In this document: positions 1 through 9,973 of the stretch, piece after piece
How the letters are laid out: each line of letters begins with the position of its first letter
Numbering within the stretch: the first letter of the stretch is position 1
From: CAVYEM01 sp963767635
GTDB taxonomy: Bacteria > Vulcanimicrobiota > Vulcanimicrobiia > Vulcanimicrobiales > Vulcanimicrobiaceae
NCBI GenBank assembly: GCA_963767635.1
Contig: CAVYEM010000001.1
Span: forward strand, 806,001 to 870,000
Direction: 5' to 3'
Length of the DNA stretch: 64,000 nt
Translations under genes and position numbers: made by a program
Notes under the pieces: model-generated
The model's database searches: none
Seen by the model: the letters and a program-made list of their open reading frames with translations, nothing else
Told to the model about the DNA's origin: nothing

Positions 1-2
1 AC

Positions 3-980
3 GTCCCGAACCGTTCGACCGGATACTGCACCGACGACGTTTCACGCGCGTACATGGTCGTGCTGGCCAAGCTGGAAATAGATCGCGGCGATGCCGTCGC
101 GGAACGCCTGGCTTCGACATACCTTTCGTTTCTGCACGATGCGCAAATCGACGATGGTCGATTCCACAACTTCATGGGTTACGACCGTCAGTGGCTGGAC
201 AGCGTCGGCACGCATGATTCGGTCGGCCGGGCGCTCTGGTCGCTGGGTTACGGCATGCGCTATGCGCCGCGCGATTCGTGGCGCCACGTTTCCCGCAAGC
301 TCTTCGGCAAAGCGCTGCGCTCGCTCGACTGGCTTTCGTACCCGCGCTCACAGGCATACGCCGCAATCGGGCTCGCGCACGCTTGCGAATCCAGCATTGC
401 AGGCCGCGACGTGCCGTATTACCAGCGGCATCTTCGTGCTCTCGCCCAAAGCCTGCGCCAGGAGTATTTGAACGTTCGCGATGCCGATTGGCAGTGGTAT
501 GAGAACGCGCTGACGTACGACAACGCCCGCTTGCCCGAAGCGATGCTGCGAGCCGGCCTCACGCTTCGAGACGACGAGCTCGTTGCTACCGGACTGCGCA
601 CCTTCGACTTTTATCAGCGCGCCACCATCGAGGACGGCGTCTACGTCCCCGTCGGGAACGAGGGCTGGTACCACCGCGGCGGCGTGAAGGCCAAGTACTC
701 CCAGCAGCCCCTGGAGGGCGTTTCGCTCATCGATGCGGCGCTGGTCGCTTACGATGCCACGGGCGATCCGGCGTATCGCAGCACGGCGCATCTGGGCTTG
801 GAATGGTATTACGGCCGAAATTCGCGCGGCATCGTCATGGCTCGCAACGGCGGCTGCCTCGACGGATTAAACGAAACTTCCGTCAATATGAACATGGGCT
901 CGGAGTCGACGTTGGCATACCTGGCAGCCGCATATGCGCTCGCGGCTCGACCGGCAGCGGCACTTTCCGTAGCGCGCTAG
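3..980 (+). CDS. C-terminal part of a glycosyltransferase-associated protein (5' truncated by window)
   Basis: The reading frame is already open at base 3 and reads PNRSTGYCTDDVSRA before the first internal ATG at 54, so the gene begins upstream of the window and about 325 residues are visible. The visible part looks all-alpha, with repeated helices carrying aromatic residues (for example GWYHRGG and QQPLEGVSLIDAAL), like the (alpha/alpha)6 domains found next to or fused with glycosyltransferases. The GYCTDDVSRA and QQPLE motifs recur in proteins annotated as mannosyltransferase or glycosyltransferase-associated; that assignment is from memory of the family. The substrate cannot be inferred. 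It ends 67 bases before pcrA. Confidence 0.6.
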   Translation, partial: VPNRSTGYCTDDVSRAYMVVLAKLEIDRGDAVAERLASTYLSFLHDAQIDDGRFHNFMGYDRQWLDSVGTHDSVGRALWSLGYGMRYAPRDSWRHVSRKLFGKALRSLDWLSYPRSQAYAAIGLAHACESSIAGRDVPYYQRHLRALAQSLRQEYLNVRDADWQWYENALTYDNARLPEAMLRAGLTLRDDELVATGLRTFDFYQRATIEDGVYVPVGNEGWYHRGGVKAKYSQQPLEGVSLIDAALVAYDATGDPAYRSTAHLGLEWYYGRNSRGIVMARNGGCLDGLNETSVNMNMGSESTLAYLAAAYALAARPAAALSVAR

Positions 981-1047
981 ATTCTGGTTTTTGCGGGGAA
1001 AAGCGGCCACCGAGGCCGTTTTTCATCGTGTGTCGAAGAGATACTCG

Positions 1048-3204
1048 ATGATCTTGCAGACCGAAGCCCTCAACGACGTACAATCCGCCGCCGTTCGCCA
1101 TGCGAACGGGCCCTGTTTGATATTCGCCGGCGCCGGCAGCGGAAAAACCCGCGTGCTCACGCACCGGATTGCATATTTGCTCAACGAACTCGACGTCGCA
1201 CCCGATCGCATTTTAGCCGTGACGTTCACCAACAAAGCCGCCGGTGAAATGAAAGCTCGCCTCGAACGCATGGTCGGAAGCGCGGCCCGAGACTTGTGGG
1301 TCGGCACGTTTCATTCGATGTGCGTGCGGATGCTGCGCCGTGACGGCGGCCGCGCGGGCATTTCGTCGAACTTCGCCATTATCGACGATGCGGATCAGCG
1401 TTCCCTAGTCAAAGACATTTTGGCGGATCTCGATTACGACGAGCGGCAGCTCACGCCCGGCGCGTGCTTGTCGGAGATTAGCAAAGCGAAGAACGCACTG
1501 ATCTGGCCCGAGCAGTATCACCAGCGCAACACGTCTTTTCTGGGCGAACGCTACGGAAACGTCTACGCCGAGTATCAGCGCCGCCTCTCGGAGTCGAACA
1601 GTTTGGACTTCGACGATCTGATCGTTCGCACAATCGATTTGTTCGAAAAGGACGAGCCCACCAGAACGAAGTGGCAAAAGCGGTTTCAATACATCCTGGT
1701 CGATGAGTATCAGGACGTCAACTTCGCGCAATACCGCCTCATCGCGATTCTGGGCGACAAGCACAAGAACGTCACGGTCGTCGGCGACGACGATCAGTCG
1801 ATCTACTCATGGCGCGGCAGCGACTATCGCATGATCCTGCGCTTCGAGCAGGACTTTCCGGGCGCCAAAGTCTTTACGCTCGAAGAGAACTATCGCAGCA
1901 CGCAAACCATTCTCGACGCTGCCAACGCGCTGGTCGGCAACAACAAGACGAGGCAGGCCAAGAATCTGTTCACGAACCGCTCCGAAGGCGAGAAGATCAC
2001 CGCATTTGGTGCCGATACGGAACGCTCCGAAGCCCGCTACGTCATCGAAAAAGTTAAAGAACTCGTTCGCGAAGGCTCGGCATACCGGGATTTTCTGGTG
2101 CTCTACCGCACCAACGCGCAGTCGCGCGTCTTCGAAGAAGCGCTGATTGCCGAGGGCATTCCGTATCGCGTCGTCGGCGGCGTCGGCTTCTACGCTCGCG
2201 CCGAGATCAAAGACATCGTGGCCTACCTTCGCTATATCGAGAACCCAGCGGACGCGCTGGCGTTCAAGCGCATCGTCAACGTTCCGCGCCGCAGTATCGG
2301 GCAACAGACCCTTGCAAGTTTGGTCGCCGCGGCCAATCAAGCCGGAATGTCCGTCGGACAAGCCGTGTTCGACAAGGAACTGCTCAAGAAGGCCGTTCCC
2401 AAAAAGACCAAGGAACTGGAGCGCTTTGCCGAACTGATCGAAACGCTTCGCGACCGCGCCAAGGATTATTCGATCGCCGATTTGCTCGTGGCCGTCATGG
2501 AAGAGTCCGGATACGTGCGCGAGCTGCGGAACGAAGACACCGTGGACTCCCGGACGCGTTTGGAAAACCTGCAAGAGCTCGTCGGCGTCGCGCGCGAGTA
2601 CGAAGCCGCCGAATCGGACGCCACGCTCGCGGGCTTTTTGGCGAATATCGCGCTCATCAGCGACCTGGACGCGCTGGACGCCGAATCGTCGTACGTGACG
2701 CTGATGACGCTGCACGGCGCCAAAGGTTTGGAGTTTCAGAACGTTTTTCTCACCGGCTTGGAAGAAGGTGTCTTCCCGCATTCCCGCGCGCTCGTCGACA
2801 TGACCGAATTGGAAGAGGAGCGCCGGCTGGCGTACGTCGGCGTGACGCGCGCCATGGACCGATTGTTCTTCTCGTATGCCGAGCGGCGCACGTTGTTCGG
2901 CAATACGTTCGCGCACCCGAAATCGCGTTTCTTGGAAGAGATGCCGGACATCGAGATGCTCGGCGGCGTGGTGCTGCCGCGTCCGGCCGGCGGCCGGTGG
3001 CGTGAAGTGTCGATCCACGAGACCGCAGGCGCGGGCATGAGCATGAACCTGCACAAGGGCGATCGCGTGCGGCATCCCAAGTGGGGCGAGGGCACGATCG
3101 GCGACGTCGTTGGCGCGGGCGGCGATGGGTTGGTGACCATCGATTTTCCCAACGTCGGGCAGAAGATGGTCATGCTCAAGTATGCGCCGCTCGAAAAAGT
3201 GTAA
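1048..3204 (+). CDS. pcrA: ATP-dependent 3'-5' DNA helicase PcrA/UvrD
   Basis: Superfamily 1A helicase of 718 residues, acting in nucleotide excision repair, mismatch repair and removal of proteins from DNA. Motif I GAGSGKT lies at 28-34, motif II DEYQD near 218, motif III GDDDQSIYSWRGS near 245, motifs V/VI TLHGAKGLEF and GVTRAM near 560-600. The last 60 residues carry GDRVRHPKWGEGTI, the Tudor-like C-terminal domain typical of PcrA, which favours PcrA over Rep. The frame is open from a TTG at 991, but the ATG at 1048 directly precedes the conserved LNDVQ Q-motif start. It is followed after 15 bases by dapB. Confidence 0.95.
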   Translation: MILQTEALNDVQSAAVRHANGPCLIFAGAGSGKTRVLTHRIAYLLNELDVAPDRILAVTFTNKAAGEMKARLERMVGSAARDLWVGTFHSMCVRMLRRDGGRAGISSNFAIIDDADQRSLVKDILADLDYDERQLTPGACLSEISKAKNALIWPEQYHQRNTSFLGERYGNVYAEYQRRLSESNSLDFDDLIVRTIDLFEKDEPTRTKWQKRFQYILVDEYQDVNFAQYRLIAILGDKHKNVTVVGDDDQSIYSWRGSDYRMILRFEQDFPGAKVFTLEENYRSTQTILDAANALVGNNKTRQAKNLFTNRSEGEKITAFGADTERSEARYVIEKVKELVREGSAYRDFLVLYRTNAQSRVFEEALIAEGIPYRVVGGVGFYARAEIKDIVAYLRYIENPADALAFKRIVNVPRRSIGQQTLASLVAAANQAGMSVGQAVFDKELLKKAVPKKTKELERFAELIETLRDRAKDYSIADLLVAVMEESGYVRELRNEDTVDSRTRLENLQELVGVAREYEAAESDATLAGFLANIALISDLDALDAESSYVTLMTLHGAKGLEFQNVFLTGLEEGVFPHSRALVDMTELEEERRLAYVGVTRAMDRLFFSYAERRTLFGNTFAHPKSRFLEEMPDIEMLGGVVLPRPAGGRWREVSIHETAGAGMSMNLHKGDRVRHPKWGEGTIGDVVGAGGDGLVTIDFPNVGQKMVMLKYAPLEKV

Positions 3205-3219
3205 CGTCCTGCCCGCGGC

Positions 3220-3933
3220 TTGATACGCGTAGCCGTCGCCGGAGCGCTGGGACGCATGGGGCGCCTGGCCTGCGAGACGATACGGCATGCGCCGGATCTT
3301 CAGTACGCCGGGGGTTTCGCGCGCGTGCGCGACGCCGGCGAAGAGATTGACGACGATCTCGAGCGGTTGATCGCGCAGAAGCGGCCCGATGTTTTGGTGG
3401 ATTTCACGACTCGACCGGCGACGCAGCGCGCAGCGCGCCTCGCCGTTGAATCGAGCGTGTCGCCGGTCATCGGTTCGAGCGAGTGGAACGATGCGGAACG
3501 CGAAGGGCTTGCGGCGCTGTGCCGGCAACGCGGCGTCGGCGCGCTGCTCGTGCCGAACTTCGCGATCGGCGCGGTACTGATGACGCGGTTTGCGCAACAG
3601 GCTGCCGAATTTTTTCCTACCGTCGAGATCGTCGAGATGCATAGAGAAGACAAGCGTGATAAACCCAGCGGAACGGCCGCTGCAACTGCCGGCGCCATCA
3701 AGGCGGGCGGTGGACCCGCGCAGATACCGATTCACAGCGTGCGATTGCGCGGGCTCCTCGCGCATCAAGAAGTGCTGTTCGGGAATACGGGTGAATTGCT
3801 GACCTTTCGTCACGACGCGTTCTCGCGCGAGTGCTTTGCCGCGGGGATCGCGATGGCCGTTCGGAACGTGCATGCTCTGCAGGGGCTGCATGTAGGACTG
3901 GACGCCGTACTGGATCCGAAGAGCCGCACATGA
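3220..3933 (+). CDS. dapB: 4-hydroxy-tetrahydrodipicolinate reductase
   Basis: Reduces hydroxy-tetrahydrodipicolinate with NAD(P)H in the diaminopimelate/lysine pathway. It has 237 residues, at the short end of the family. The Rossmann start VAGALGRMGR is at residues 6-15. The active-site segment EMHREDKRDKPSGTA near 139-153 keeps the catalytic His141 and Lys145 and the PSGTA loop; the usual second His of the HH pair is Arg here. The start is TTG at 3220. The stop overlaps the next start (ATGA at 3930), so dapB and asd are translationally coupled in a dapB-asd-lysC-dapA operon. Confidence 0.93.
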   Translation: MIRVAVAGALGRMGRLACETIRHAPDLQYAGGFARVRDAGEEIDDDLERLIAQKRPDVLVDFTTRPATQRAARLAVESSVSPVIGSSEWNDAEREGLAALCRQRGVGALLVPNFAIGAVLMTRFAQQAAEFFPTVEIVEMHREDKRDKPSGTAAATAGAIKAGGGPAQIPIHSVRLRGLLAHQEVLFGNTGELLTFRHDAFSRECFAAGIAMAVRNVHALQGLHVGLDAVLDPKSRT

Positions 3934-4850
3934 ACGTTGCGGTAGTCGGGGCAACAGGAGTCGTCGGCGAGACGATCGTACGAGTGCTCCAGGAGCGCAG
4001 CGTTCCGGTTGTGCGCGTGGGGCTGTTCGCATCGCGTGCGCGCGCTGCGGTGCAGCCGGTTACCGATGAGGCGCTGCGCGAGTACCACGCAGTGTTTTTC
4101 GCTACCTCCGAGGACGCCAGCGCGCGGTTTGCGCCTGCAGTGCTGGAGCGAGGCGCTGTGGTGATCGACAACAGCGCGACGTTCCGGCTGCGCGCGGACG
4201 TGCCGCTCGTCGTGCCCGAGATCAACGCGCACGTGGTGCAACCCCAGGACCGGCTGTTTCCCATCGGCAACTGCACCGCCATCATCTTGTGCTTGGCGCT
4301 CGCACCTGTGCGCGATTGCGCCGGGCTCCGGCGCGTGCGCGTGGCGACGTATCAAGCGATCAGCGGGGCGGGGCGCGCCGCGCTCGACGAGTTCGATCGA
4401 GGCGAGGGCCCCGCAATCGGCAACGTCGTGCCGCAGATCGGCGCGTTCGAACAAGACGGGTCCACCGCGGAAGAAGGCAAAATTCGCGACGAAACACGCA
4501 AGATTCTCGAACTGCCCAGGTTGCAGATCGCCGCAACGGCCGTGCGCGTTCCCGTCCGCACGGCTCATTCGGAAGCGGTGTTCTTTGAAACGGAGAGTCC
4601 GGCGTCGGCGGACGATCTTGCGGCGCAGTTCGAAGCAGCGCCGGGCGTGGTATTCCATCGCGATGATATCGTCACTCCGCGCGAGGTCGAGGGCACGGAT
4701 TACATTCACGTCGCACGCCTGCGGCCGTGCGAGGGCGACGGGTGCTCGTTCCAAATGTGGGTCGTCGGCGACCAGTTACGCAAGGGCGCGGCCACGAACG
4801 GCGTGCAGATACTCGAACTGCTGATGCAGCGCGGGACGTTCTTGCCGTAG
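3930..4850 (+). CDS. asd: Aspartate-semialdehyde dehydrogenase
   Basis: Makes aspartate semialdehyde from aspartyl phosphate at the branch point between lysine/peptidoglycan and methionine/threonine synthesis. It has 306 residues, somewhat shorter than the usual 330-370. The NADP-binding start is VVGATGVVGE at 5-14. The nucleophile is Cys115 in IGNCTAI and the acid/base is His213 in RTAHSEA. ATG at 3930 overlaps the dapB stop. A longer upstream reading in this frame belongs to the dapB region and was not used. The lysC GTG starts 3 bases after the stop. Confidence 0.93.
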   Translation: MNVAVVGATGVVGETIVRVLQERSVPVVRVGLFASRARAAVQPVTDEALREYHAVFFATSEDASARFAPAVLERGAVVIDNSATFRLRADVPLVVPEINAHVVQPQDRLFPIGNCTAIILCLALAPVRDCAGLRRVRVATYQAISGAGRAALDEFDRGEGPAIGNVVPQIGAFEQDGSTAEEGKIRDETRKILELPRLQIAATAVRVPVRTAHSEAVFFETESPASADDLAAQFEAAPGVVFHRDDIVTPREVEGTDYIHVARLRPCEGDGCSFQMWVVGDQLRKGAATNGVQILELLMQRGTFLP

Positions 4851-4853
4851 CCC

Positions 4854-6071
4854 GTGCGCCAAAGCAGCATCGTCGTCCTCAAATTCGGCGGCACCTCGCT
4901 CGCGACGCGGCAGCTGCGCGCATCGGCCGCTGCACGTTTGCGCGAGGAACGCCGGCGCGGACATCTGCCGGTCGCCGTCGTTTCCGCGATGGGCCGAACG
5001 CCGGAGCCCTACGCTACGGATGCGCTGCTTGCGCTGATGAACGGGCGAGGCAACATGCGTACGGCCGACATGCTCGTTTCATGCGGTGAAACGATTTCCG
5101 CCGCGGTGTTCGCCGCCGCCGTCGAAGAGGCGGGTCTTAAAGCGCTGGCGCTCACGGGCGCGCAAGCCGGCATCATCACCGACAAACGGCACGGCGACGC
5201 GCGCGTCGTGCGCGTGAATCCCGCGCGCGTGCTGGAAGCGCTGGCCGACGACGCTATTCCGATCGTCGCGGGCTTTCAAGGCATCAGCGAAGACGGCGAA
5301 ATTACCACGCTCGGACGCGGCGGAACGGATTTAACGGCTATCGCCATCGGCCACGCGCTCGGCGCGGAACGCGTGGACATTTATACCGACGTCGCGGGGG
5401 CAATGACCGGCGATCCGCGCCGCATCTCCGGCGCGCATACGATCGATCGGGCGAGTTTGGAAGAAATGACCGAGCTCGCTCAGCACGGCGCAAAAGTGAT
5501 GTACCACAAAGCCGCGGACTTCGCGCAGCGCACCGGCACGACGTATGCGATCAAGAGCTTGCGTACCGGCACGGGTACGATCGTCGACGAGAACGTCGAA
5601 CATGAGGCACCGGTTACCGGCGTGACGGCGTCCGGTCGCGTCACGTGGATTCGCGTGATTCGCGGGGACATCGAGGACCGCAAACGTCGCATGGAAGTCG
5701 AACTGCAGATGTTCGAACGCATTGCACGGGCCGGCATCTCGATCGACCAAGTGACGATCAATCAGGCCGGCGTCATGTTCGTGGTCGAAGGCGATCGCGG
5801 AACGGAGATTCGTCAGCTGCTCGGCGATCTGAATCTGGCCGTCCGCGTGCGCGAGGGCTGCTCCAAGATTTCCGTCGTCGGAGCCGGCATGCGGGACGCG
5901 CCGGGAGTGGTGGCGCAGATCGTGGATGCGCTCTCGCAAGCGGACGTCGAAGTTATCCATTGCACGGACAGCAGCATCACGGTTTCGATCCTGGTTTCGT
6001 GCGCCGCCGCGGCTCGCGCGGAACAAGCCGTGCACGACCGCTTTCATTTGGAACGTCCGGAGGACACATGA
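4854..6071 (+). CDS. lysC: Aspartate kinase
   Basis: Phosphorylates aspartate, the first step of the aspartate-family pathway. It has 405 residues. The kinase signature KFGGTS is at 10-15 and GRGGTDLTA near 160-168; two ACT-type regulatory regions fill roughly 265-400, suggesting allosteric feedback by lysine and/or threonine (known for the family, not visible here). The start is GTG at 4854. The stop overlaps the dapA start as ATGA. It lies between asd and dapA, so it probably feeds lysine/diaminopimelate; hom is in a separate operon at 51435-52523. Confidence 0.95.
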   Translation: MRQSSIVVLKFGGTSLATRQLRASAAARLREERRRGHLPVAVVSAMGRTPEPYATDALLALMNGRGNMRTADMLVSCGETISAAVFAAAVEEAGLKALALTGAQAGIITDKRHGDARVVRVNPARVLEALADDAIPIVAGFQGISEDGEITTLGRGGTDLTAIAIGHALGAERVDIYTDVAGAMTGDPRRISGAHTIDRASLEEMTELAQHGAKVMYHKAADFAQRTGTTYAIKSLRTGTGTIVDENVEHEAPVTGVTASGRVTWIRVIRGDIEDRKRRMEVELQMFERIARAGISIDQVTINQAGVMFVVEGDRGTEIRQLLGDLNLAVRVREGCSKISVVGAGMRDAPGVVAQIVDALSQADVEVIHCTDSSITVSILVSCAAAARAEQAVHDRFHLERPEDT

Positions 6072-6965
6072 CGCAGTTGGGAACTATCGTGACGGCGATG
6101 ATCACCCCGTTCGACGATCGCGGCAACGTCGATCTGCGCGAGGCGGCTCGGCTGGCATCGTGGCTGGTCGATCGCGGCAATGACGGGCTCGTCGTTGCCG
6201 GTTCCACCGGCGAGGGACAAACGCTCCGGCGTGAGGAGCGGTCGGCGCTGTTTGCCGCGGTCAAAGCTGCGGTCGGCGCGCGCGCCAGCGTCATCGCCAA
6301 CGCCGGCACAAACGATACGCGGGATTCGGCTGAAAACGCCGTCGAAGCGCAGGATTCGGGCGCCGATGCGATTCTCGCCGTCGTTCCGTATTACAACAAG
6401 CCCACCCAAAGCGGCATGCTCGCCCACTTCGGCGAGATCGCGCGCGCCACGCGGCTGCCCGTGATCGTGTACAACATTCCGGGACGCACGGCGGCTAACA
6501 TGCGGGCCGAAACATTACTCGAACTTGCGCGAGCGCACGAGAACATCGCCGGCGTCAAAGAGTCCAGCGGCGACTTACTGCAAATCGCGTCGATCCTGGC
6601 GGCGCGCAGCTCGGGATTCCTCGTGTACGCCGGCGACGATCATCTCTTCTTACCGTGCCTAGCGATGGGGGCCGACGGGGTGGTCGGCGTTGCCTCGCAT
6701 CTGTGTTCCCGCCGATATGCCGCCATGCTGCAGTCGTTTCGCGCGGGCAATACTGCGGAAGCGGCACGGATCAATTTGGAGCTGTTGCCGCTCATACGGG
6801 CGCTATTTGCAACCACGAATCCCATCGCGATCAAGTGGGCGATGCGCAAGCTCTGGTTTCAACGTCGGAGAATGTCGTCTTCCGCTCGACGCAATGCCCG
6901 AGACATTGGCGCAAGAGCTGCTCCCGCTGCTCGCGCGTTACCGCGAACCGGCGCTCTCGCATTGA
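6068..6965 (+). CDS. dapA: 4-hydroxy-tetrahydrodipicolinate synthase (one-base insertion near the 3' end)
   Basis: Condenses pyruvate with aspartate semialdehyde, committing to lysine. The lyase motifs are present: GSTGEG 45-50, PYYNKP 107-112, Tyr135/Arg140 in YNIPGRT, and Schiff-base Lys164 in GVKESSGD. After KWAMRKL the frame shifts: skipping one base at about 6854 restores the family-like tail GFNVGECRLPLDAMPE and a stop at 6963-6965 that overlaps the wecG TTG start (TTGA). With that correction it is 298 residues, normal for DapA. Read literally, the frame runs on into wecG as a false fusion. An assembly error is the simplest cause; a true +1 site is not excluded. Confidence 0.9.
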
Positions 6966-7732
6966 GCGCAGATGCTTCCCTCGACATCCTGGGATGCCGG
7001 CTCGACGTCATGGACGCAGCTGCGGCCACCGACGCAATTCTCCGGTTTGCGCGCGAAGGCGCGAGCGCGCAAGTCGTCACTTTGGGAACCGAGATGGTGG
7101 TCCATGCGCAGGGCGATGCTCGATATCGCAGCGTCGTAAACGGTTGCGCGCTCTCGCTCTGCGATACGGTTGGACTCCTGGCGGTCGCGCGCTCCCGCGG
7201 AGCAGCTCTGCGCGAACGCGTTACCGGCGTAGAGCTCATCGAGCACGTGTGCGCGCGCGCGGCTCACGAAAACGTCAGCGTCTTTTTGTTCGGCGGCGCT
7301 CCGGGCATCGCGCAGGATGCGGCTCGCTCGTTGAAGGCGCGCTATCCGGGTTTGCGCGTCGCCGGCACACGGAACGGATATTTCAAAGCAGAGGATTCAA
7401 TCGCGATTGCCGGCCAGATTCGCGCTTCCGGCGCGCACGTGCTCTTCGCCGGCATCGGGTTTCCCCGACAAGAGTTTTGGCTGGCTGAGCATTTGCGCGA
7501 AACGCGCTGCGGCGTCGGTGTCGGCGTCGGTGGATCGCTCGATGTCATCGGCGGAAAGGTCGAGCGCGCTCCTGCTGCGTGGCGGCGGTTCGGGATGGAA
7601 TGGCTTTACCGGCTGCTCAGGGAGCCGCATCGCTGGCGACGTCAGCTCGCGCTTCCGCGTTTCGTGTTGTTGATTGCAATCCAGAACGTGCGTTCGTGGC
7701 TTTCCAAGGGAAAGAGGTTTCCGAACGCATGA
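6962..7732 (+). CDS. WecG/TagA/CpsF family glycosyltransferase (GT26)
   Basis: The 256 residues match the WecG/TagA family, which transfers N-acetylmannosamine-type sugars to a lipid-linked acceptor at the inner membrane face. Visible features are VVTLGTEMVVHAQ (39-50), the conserved catalytic Asp68 in LCDTVGLL, FLFGGAPG, and the C-terminal W..R..MEWLYRLLREP element that in TagA contributes to membrane association. The TTG start at 6962 overlaps the corrected dapA stop, and the end overlaps the next gene as ATGA. The acceptor and exact sugar are unknown; the adjacent sugar-nucleotide transferase suggests cell-surface glycan synthesis. Confidence 0.88.
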   Translation: MSADASLDILGCRLDVMDAAAATDAILRFAREGASAQVVTLGTEMVVHAQGDARYRSVVNGCALSLCDTVGLLAVARSRGAALRERVTGVELIEHVCARAAHENVSVFLFGGAPGIAQDAARSLKARYPGLRVAGTRNGYFKAEDSIAIAGQIRASGAHVLFAGIGFPRQEFWLAEHLRETRCGVGVGVGGSLDVIGGKVERAPAAWRRFGMEWLYRLLREPHRWRRQLALPRFVLLIAIQNVRSWLSKGKRFPNA

Positions 7733-8721
7733 AAGCCATGATTCTGGCCGGCGGATTGAGCACGAGGCTCTACCCGCTGACAAGAGCAGTGCCCAAACCG
7801 CTGGTGCCCGTCATTGGCGAACCCAACGCCGTGCATCTCATTCGATATCTCAAGTCGTACGGATTCGACGAAATCGCCATCAACGTCCACTATCTCCCCG
7901 AATTGATTCTTGCGGCGCTCGGCGACGGATCGAAATTCGGCGTGCGCCTGGAATATTTGCATGAGTCCGTGCTGCTCGGCAGCGCGGGCGCCGTCGAGCA
8001 GATGAAGCACTTTCTACAAGGCGCGCCGTTCGTGGTCGTCGGGTGCGACGATCTGACGGATCTGCCGCTCGACGAACTCCTGGAGTTTCACGCGCGCACG
8101 CGTGCGATCGCGACGATTGGGTTGGTGGAGCGGGATCGTGTCGATCAATACGGCGTCGTCGTGACCGATTCCGCCGGCAAGATTACCGGCTTTCAAGAGA
8201 AACCGGCTGCGGGCACTGAACGCAGCAAACGCGTGAACACCGGCATCTACGCGTTCACACCCGAAATTTTTCAGCATATTCCGCAGGGCGTCTTTTACGA
8301 CTTCGGCAAAGACGTGTTTCCTTCGCTGCAGCAAGCGGGTGAAGCGTTCTACGGCTTCGACGCACGCGGCGCGTACTGGTGCGATATCGGCACGCCGGCC
8401 GAGTATCGACGTGCGACGAACGACGTGCTCGGCGGCGTGTTCCGAATCCCCGGCGAGGCGCCCGTGACAAGCAACGTGTGGATTTCTCCCGGCGCGAACG
8501 TTGCCGCCGGCGCGCAAATCGTCGGCCCATCGGTGATCGGCGAGGGCGTGCGCGTTGAAAGCGCGGCTCGCATAGAACGCTCCATCGTATGGCAAGGCTC
8601 CCGCATCGGCGCCGGCGCCGTGCTCGTCGATGCCATCGTGGGCATGAATTACGACGTGCCTTCCGGTGCAGTGCTCGACGGCGTCATCGCTGCGAACGAG
8701 CCCGACCACTCACGCGTCTAG
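7729..8721 (+). CDS. Sugar-1-phosphate nucleotidyltransferase (ManC/GalU-like) with left-handed beta-helix
   Basis: Forms an NDP-sugar from a sugar phosphate and NTP. It has 330 residues. The N-terminal nucleotidyltransferase core carries LAGGLSTRLYPLT (6-18), PKPLVPV and the metal-binding GCDDL. The C-terminal 90 residues show hexapeptide-type repeats (GANVAAGAQIVGPSVIGEGV), as in mannose-1-phosphate guanylyltransferase-like proteins; the nucleotide and sugar cannot be fixed from sequence. A purine-rich AAAGAGG lies 12 bases before ATG 7729, which overlaps the wecG stop. It converges with the sigma-factor gene, with 12 bases of overlap at the 3' ends. Confidence 0.87.
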   Translation: MKAMILAGGLSTRLYPLTRAVPKPLVPVIGEPNAVHLIRYLKSYGFDEIAINVHYLPELILAALGDGSKFGVRLEYLHESVLLGSAGAVEQMKHFLQGAPFVVVGCDDLTDLPLDELLEFHARTRAIATIGLVERDRVDQYGVVVTDSAGKITGFQEKPAAGTERSKRVNTGIYAFTPEIFQHIPQGVFYDFGKDVFPSLQQAGEAFYGFDARGAYWCDIGTPAEYRRATNDVLGGVFRIPGEAPVTSNVWISPGANVAAGAQIVGPSVIGEGVRVESAARIERSIVWQGSRIGAGAVLVDAIVGMNYDVPSGAVLDGVIAANEPDHSRV

Positions 8722-9973
8722 TCGCAGAAGCTTGTGTAACTGCTCCTGCAGAAAAGCCGCTTCGGAAGCATTGCTGCATAGGGCAAGGGCGCGGCGATAC
8801 GCTTGTGCCGCTTCATCGCACCGGCCTTGCTTTTCCAGTGCCCAGGCGTGCGCAGCGTGGACGTAGTGATACCGCGACGCTTCCGGCGCCCTCGCTAAAG
8901 AATCCAGTCGAAGAAGCGCCGCCTGCGCGCCAAAGGCAAAGCCGTGCGCGACTGCGGCGTTGACGTCGACCGCAAAGCTCGGGGAAACGCTGCGCAAACG
9001 ATCGTACGATCTCGCAACGGCCTTCCAGTCGATCTCCTCGACGCTGCCGGCACGCACGTGCTCGGCGGCAATGGATGCCTCCAGCACGAACTGGCCTTCC
9101 GTGCGGTGGCGCAAAGCAAGGTCGTAAAATTCGAATCCGCTCGCAATTTCGTCGTACTTCCAGCGACTGCGATCTTGCCGTTCCAGCGGTACGAGCTCGC
9201 CTTTGTCGGAAACGCGGGCGGCGCGCCGCGCGTGCATGAAAAGCAGCAAAGCATAGAGTGCTAGCGCTTCAGGTTCATCGGGCATGAGCGTGCTCAGCGT
9301 ACGAGCCAGATAGAGGGCTTCATCGCAAAGATCGATGCGCACCAATTCCGTACCGCTGGCGGCGGCGTAGCCCGCGTTGAAAATCGCATAAATGACCGAG
9401 AGGACGACGCTGAGACGCAACGGCAACTGAGCCGCGCTTGGCATCGCGAACGGAATGCGTGCTTGTGCAATTTTGCGTTTGGCACGAACCAGGCGCTGCG
9501 CGACGGTCGCCTCCGGTTCGATGAGCGATGCGGCCATGTCGCCCGTCGAAATACCGCACACCGCCCTCAAAATAAGCGCGATCTGGGCTTGCGGTTGTAA
9601 GCGCCGGATGGCAACACGTGAACATCAGACTGAGGCGATCGTCTGCAATCACGGTTTCGTCCGGCTCTTGCGATGATGCGATTTCGTTCTTCGCCAGCTC
9701 CGCGAGTTTTGCGCGGCCGCTCTGCTCGCGCCGGAGGCGGTCGATAAGCGCGTGTTTTGCCGTCGTAAAAATCCAAGCAGAGAGGTTTGACGGCAGCGCG
9801 TTTTGTTCGAAATGGGCAATCGCCAAGACGTATGCGTCCTGAACGGCATCTTCGGCGATCTGCAGATCGCCGAAGATGCGTGCCAGCGTGGCAACCGCGC
9901 GCGCCGCCTCATGTCCGAAGACGCGCGCGAGCGCCTCATGTTTCGACGACCGGCCGGATTTCAATCGATCCAT
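8710..9973 (-). CDS. ECF42-type RNA polymerase sigma factor with C-terminal TPR-like domain (one-base insertion)
   Basis: Transcription initiation factor. The N-terminal part has sigma region 2 (DLQIAEDAVQDAYVLAI) and AWIFTTAKHALIDRLRRE; region 4 contains EATVAQRLVRAKRKI. The last 250 residues are a helical domain seen in ECF42 sigma factors, which are known to pair with DGPF proteins. After LMFTCCHPAL the frame breaks; removing one base at about 9598 gives the expected QPQAQIALILRAVCGIS continuation and a 420-residue protein. The start overlaps the upstream DGPF gene by 38 bases. The trigger and regulon are not visible. Confidence 0.85.

Noticed and set aside
1807..4032. 741-codon minus-strand frame opposite pcrA and dapB
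   Set aside because: Arg/His/Ala-rich shadow sequence with no family pattern, lying antisense to two clearly conserved genes. Long antisense frames are expected at this GC content.
5645..7732. Apparent DapA-WecG fusion protein
   Set aside because: Created by a one-base insertion near 6854. The other frame carries the proper DapA C-terminus and a stop overlapping the wecG start.
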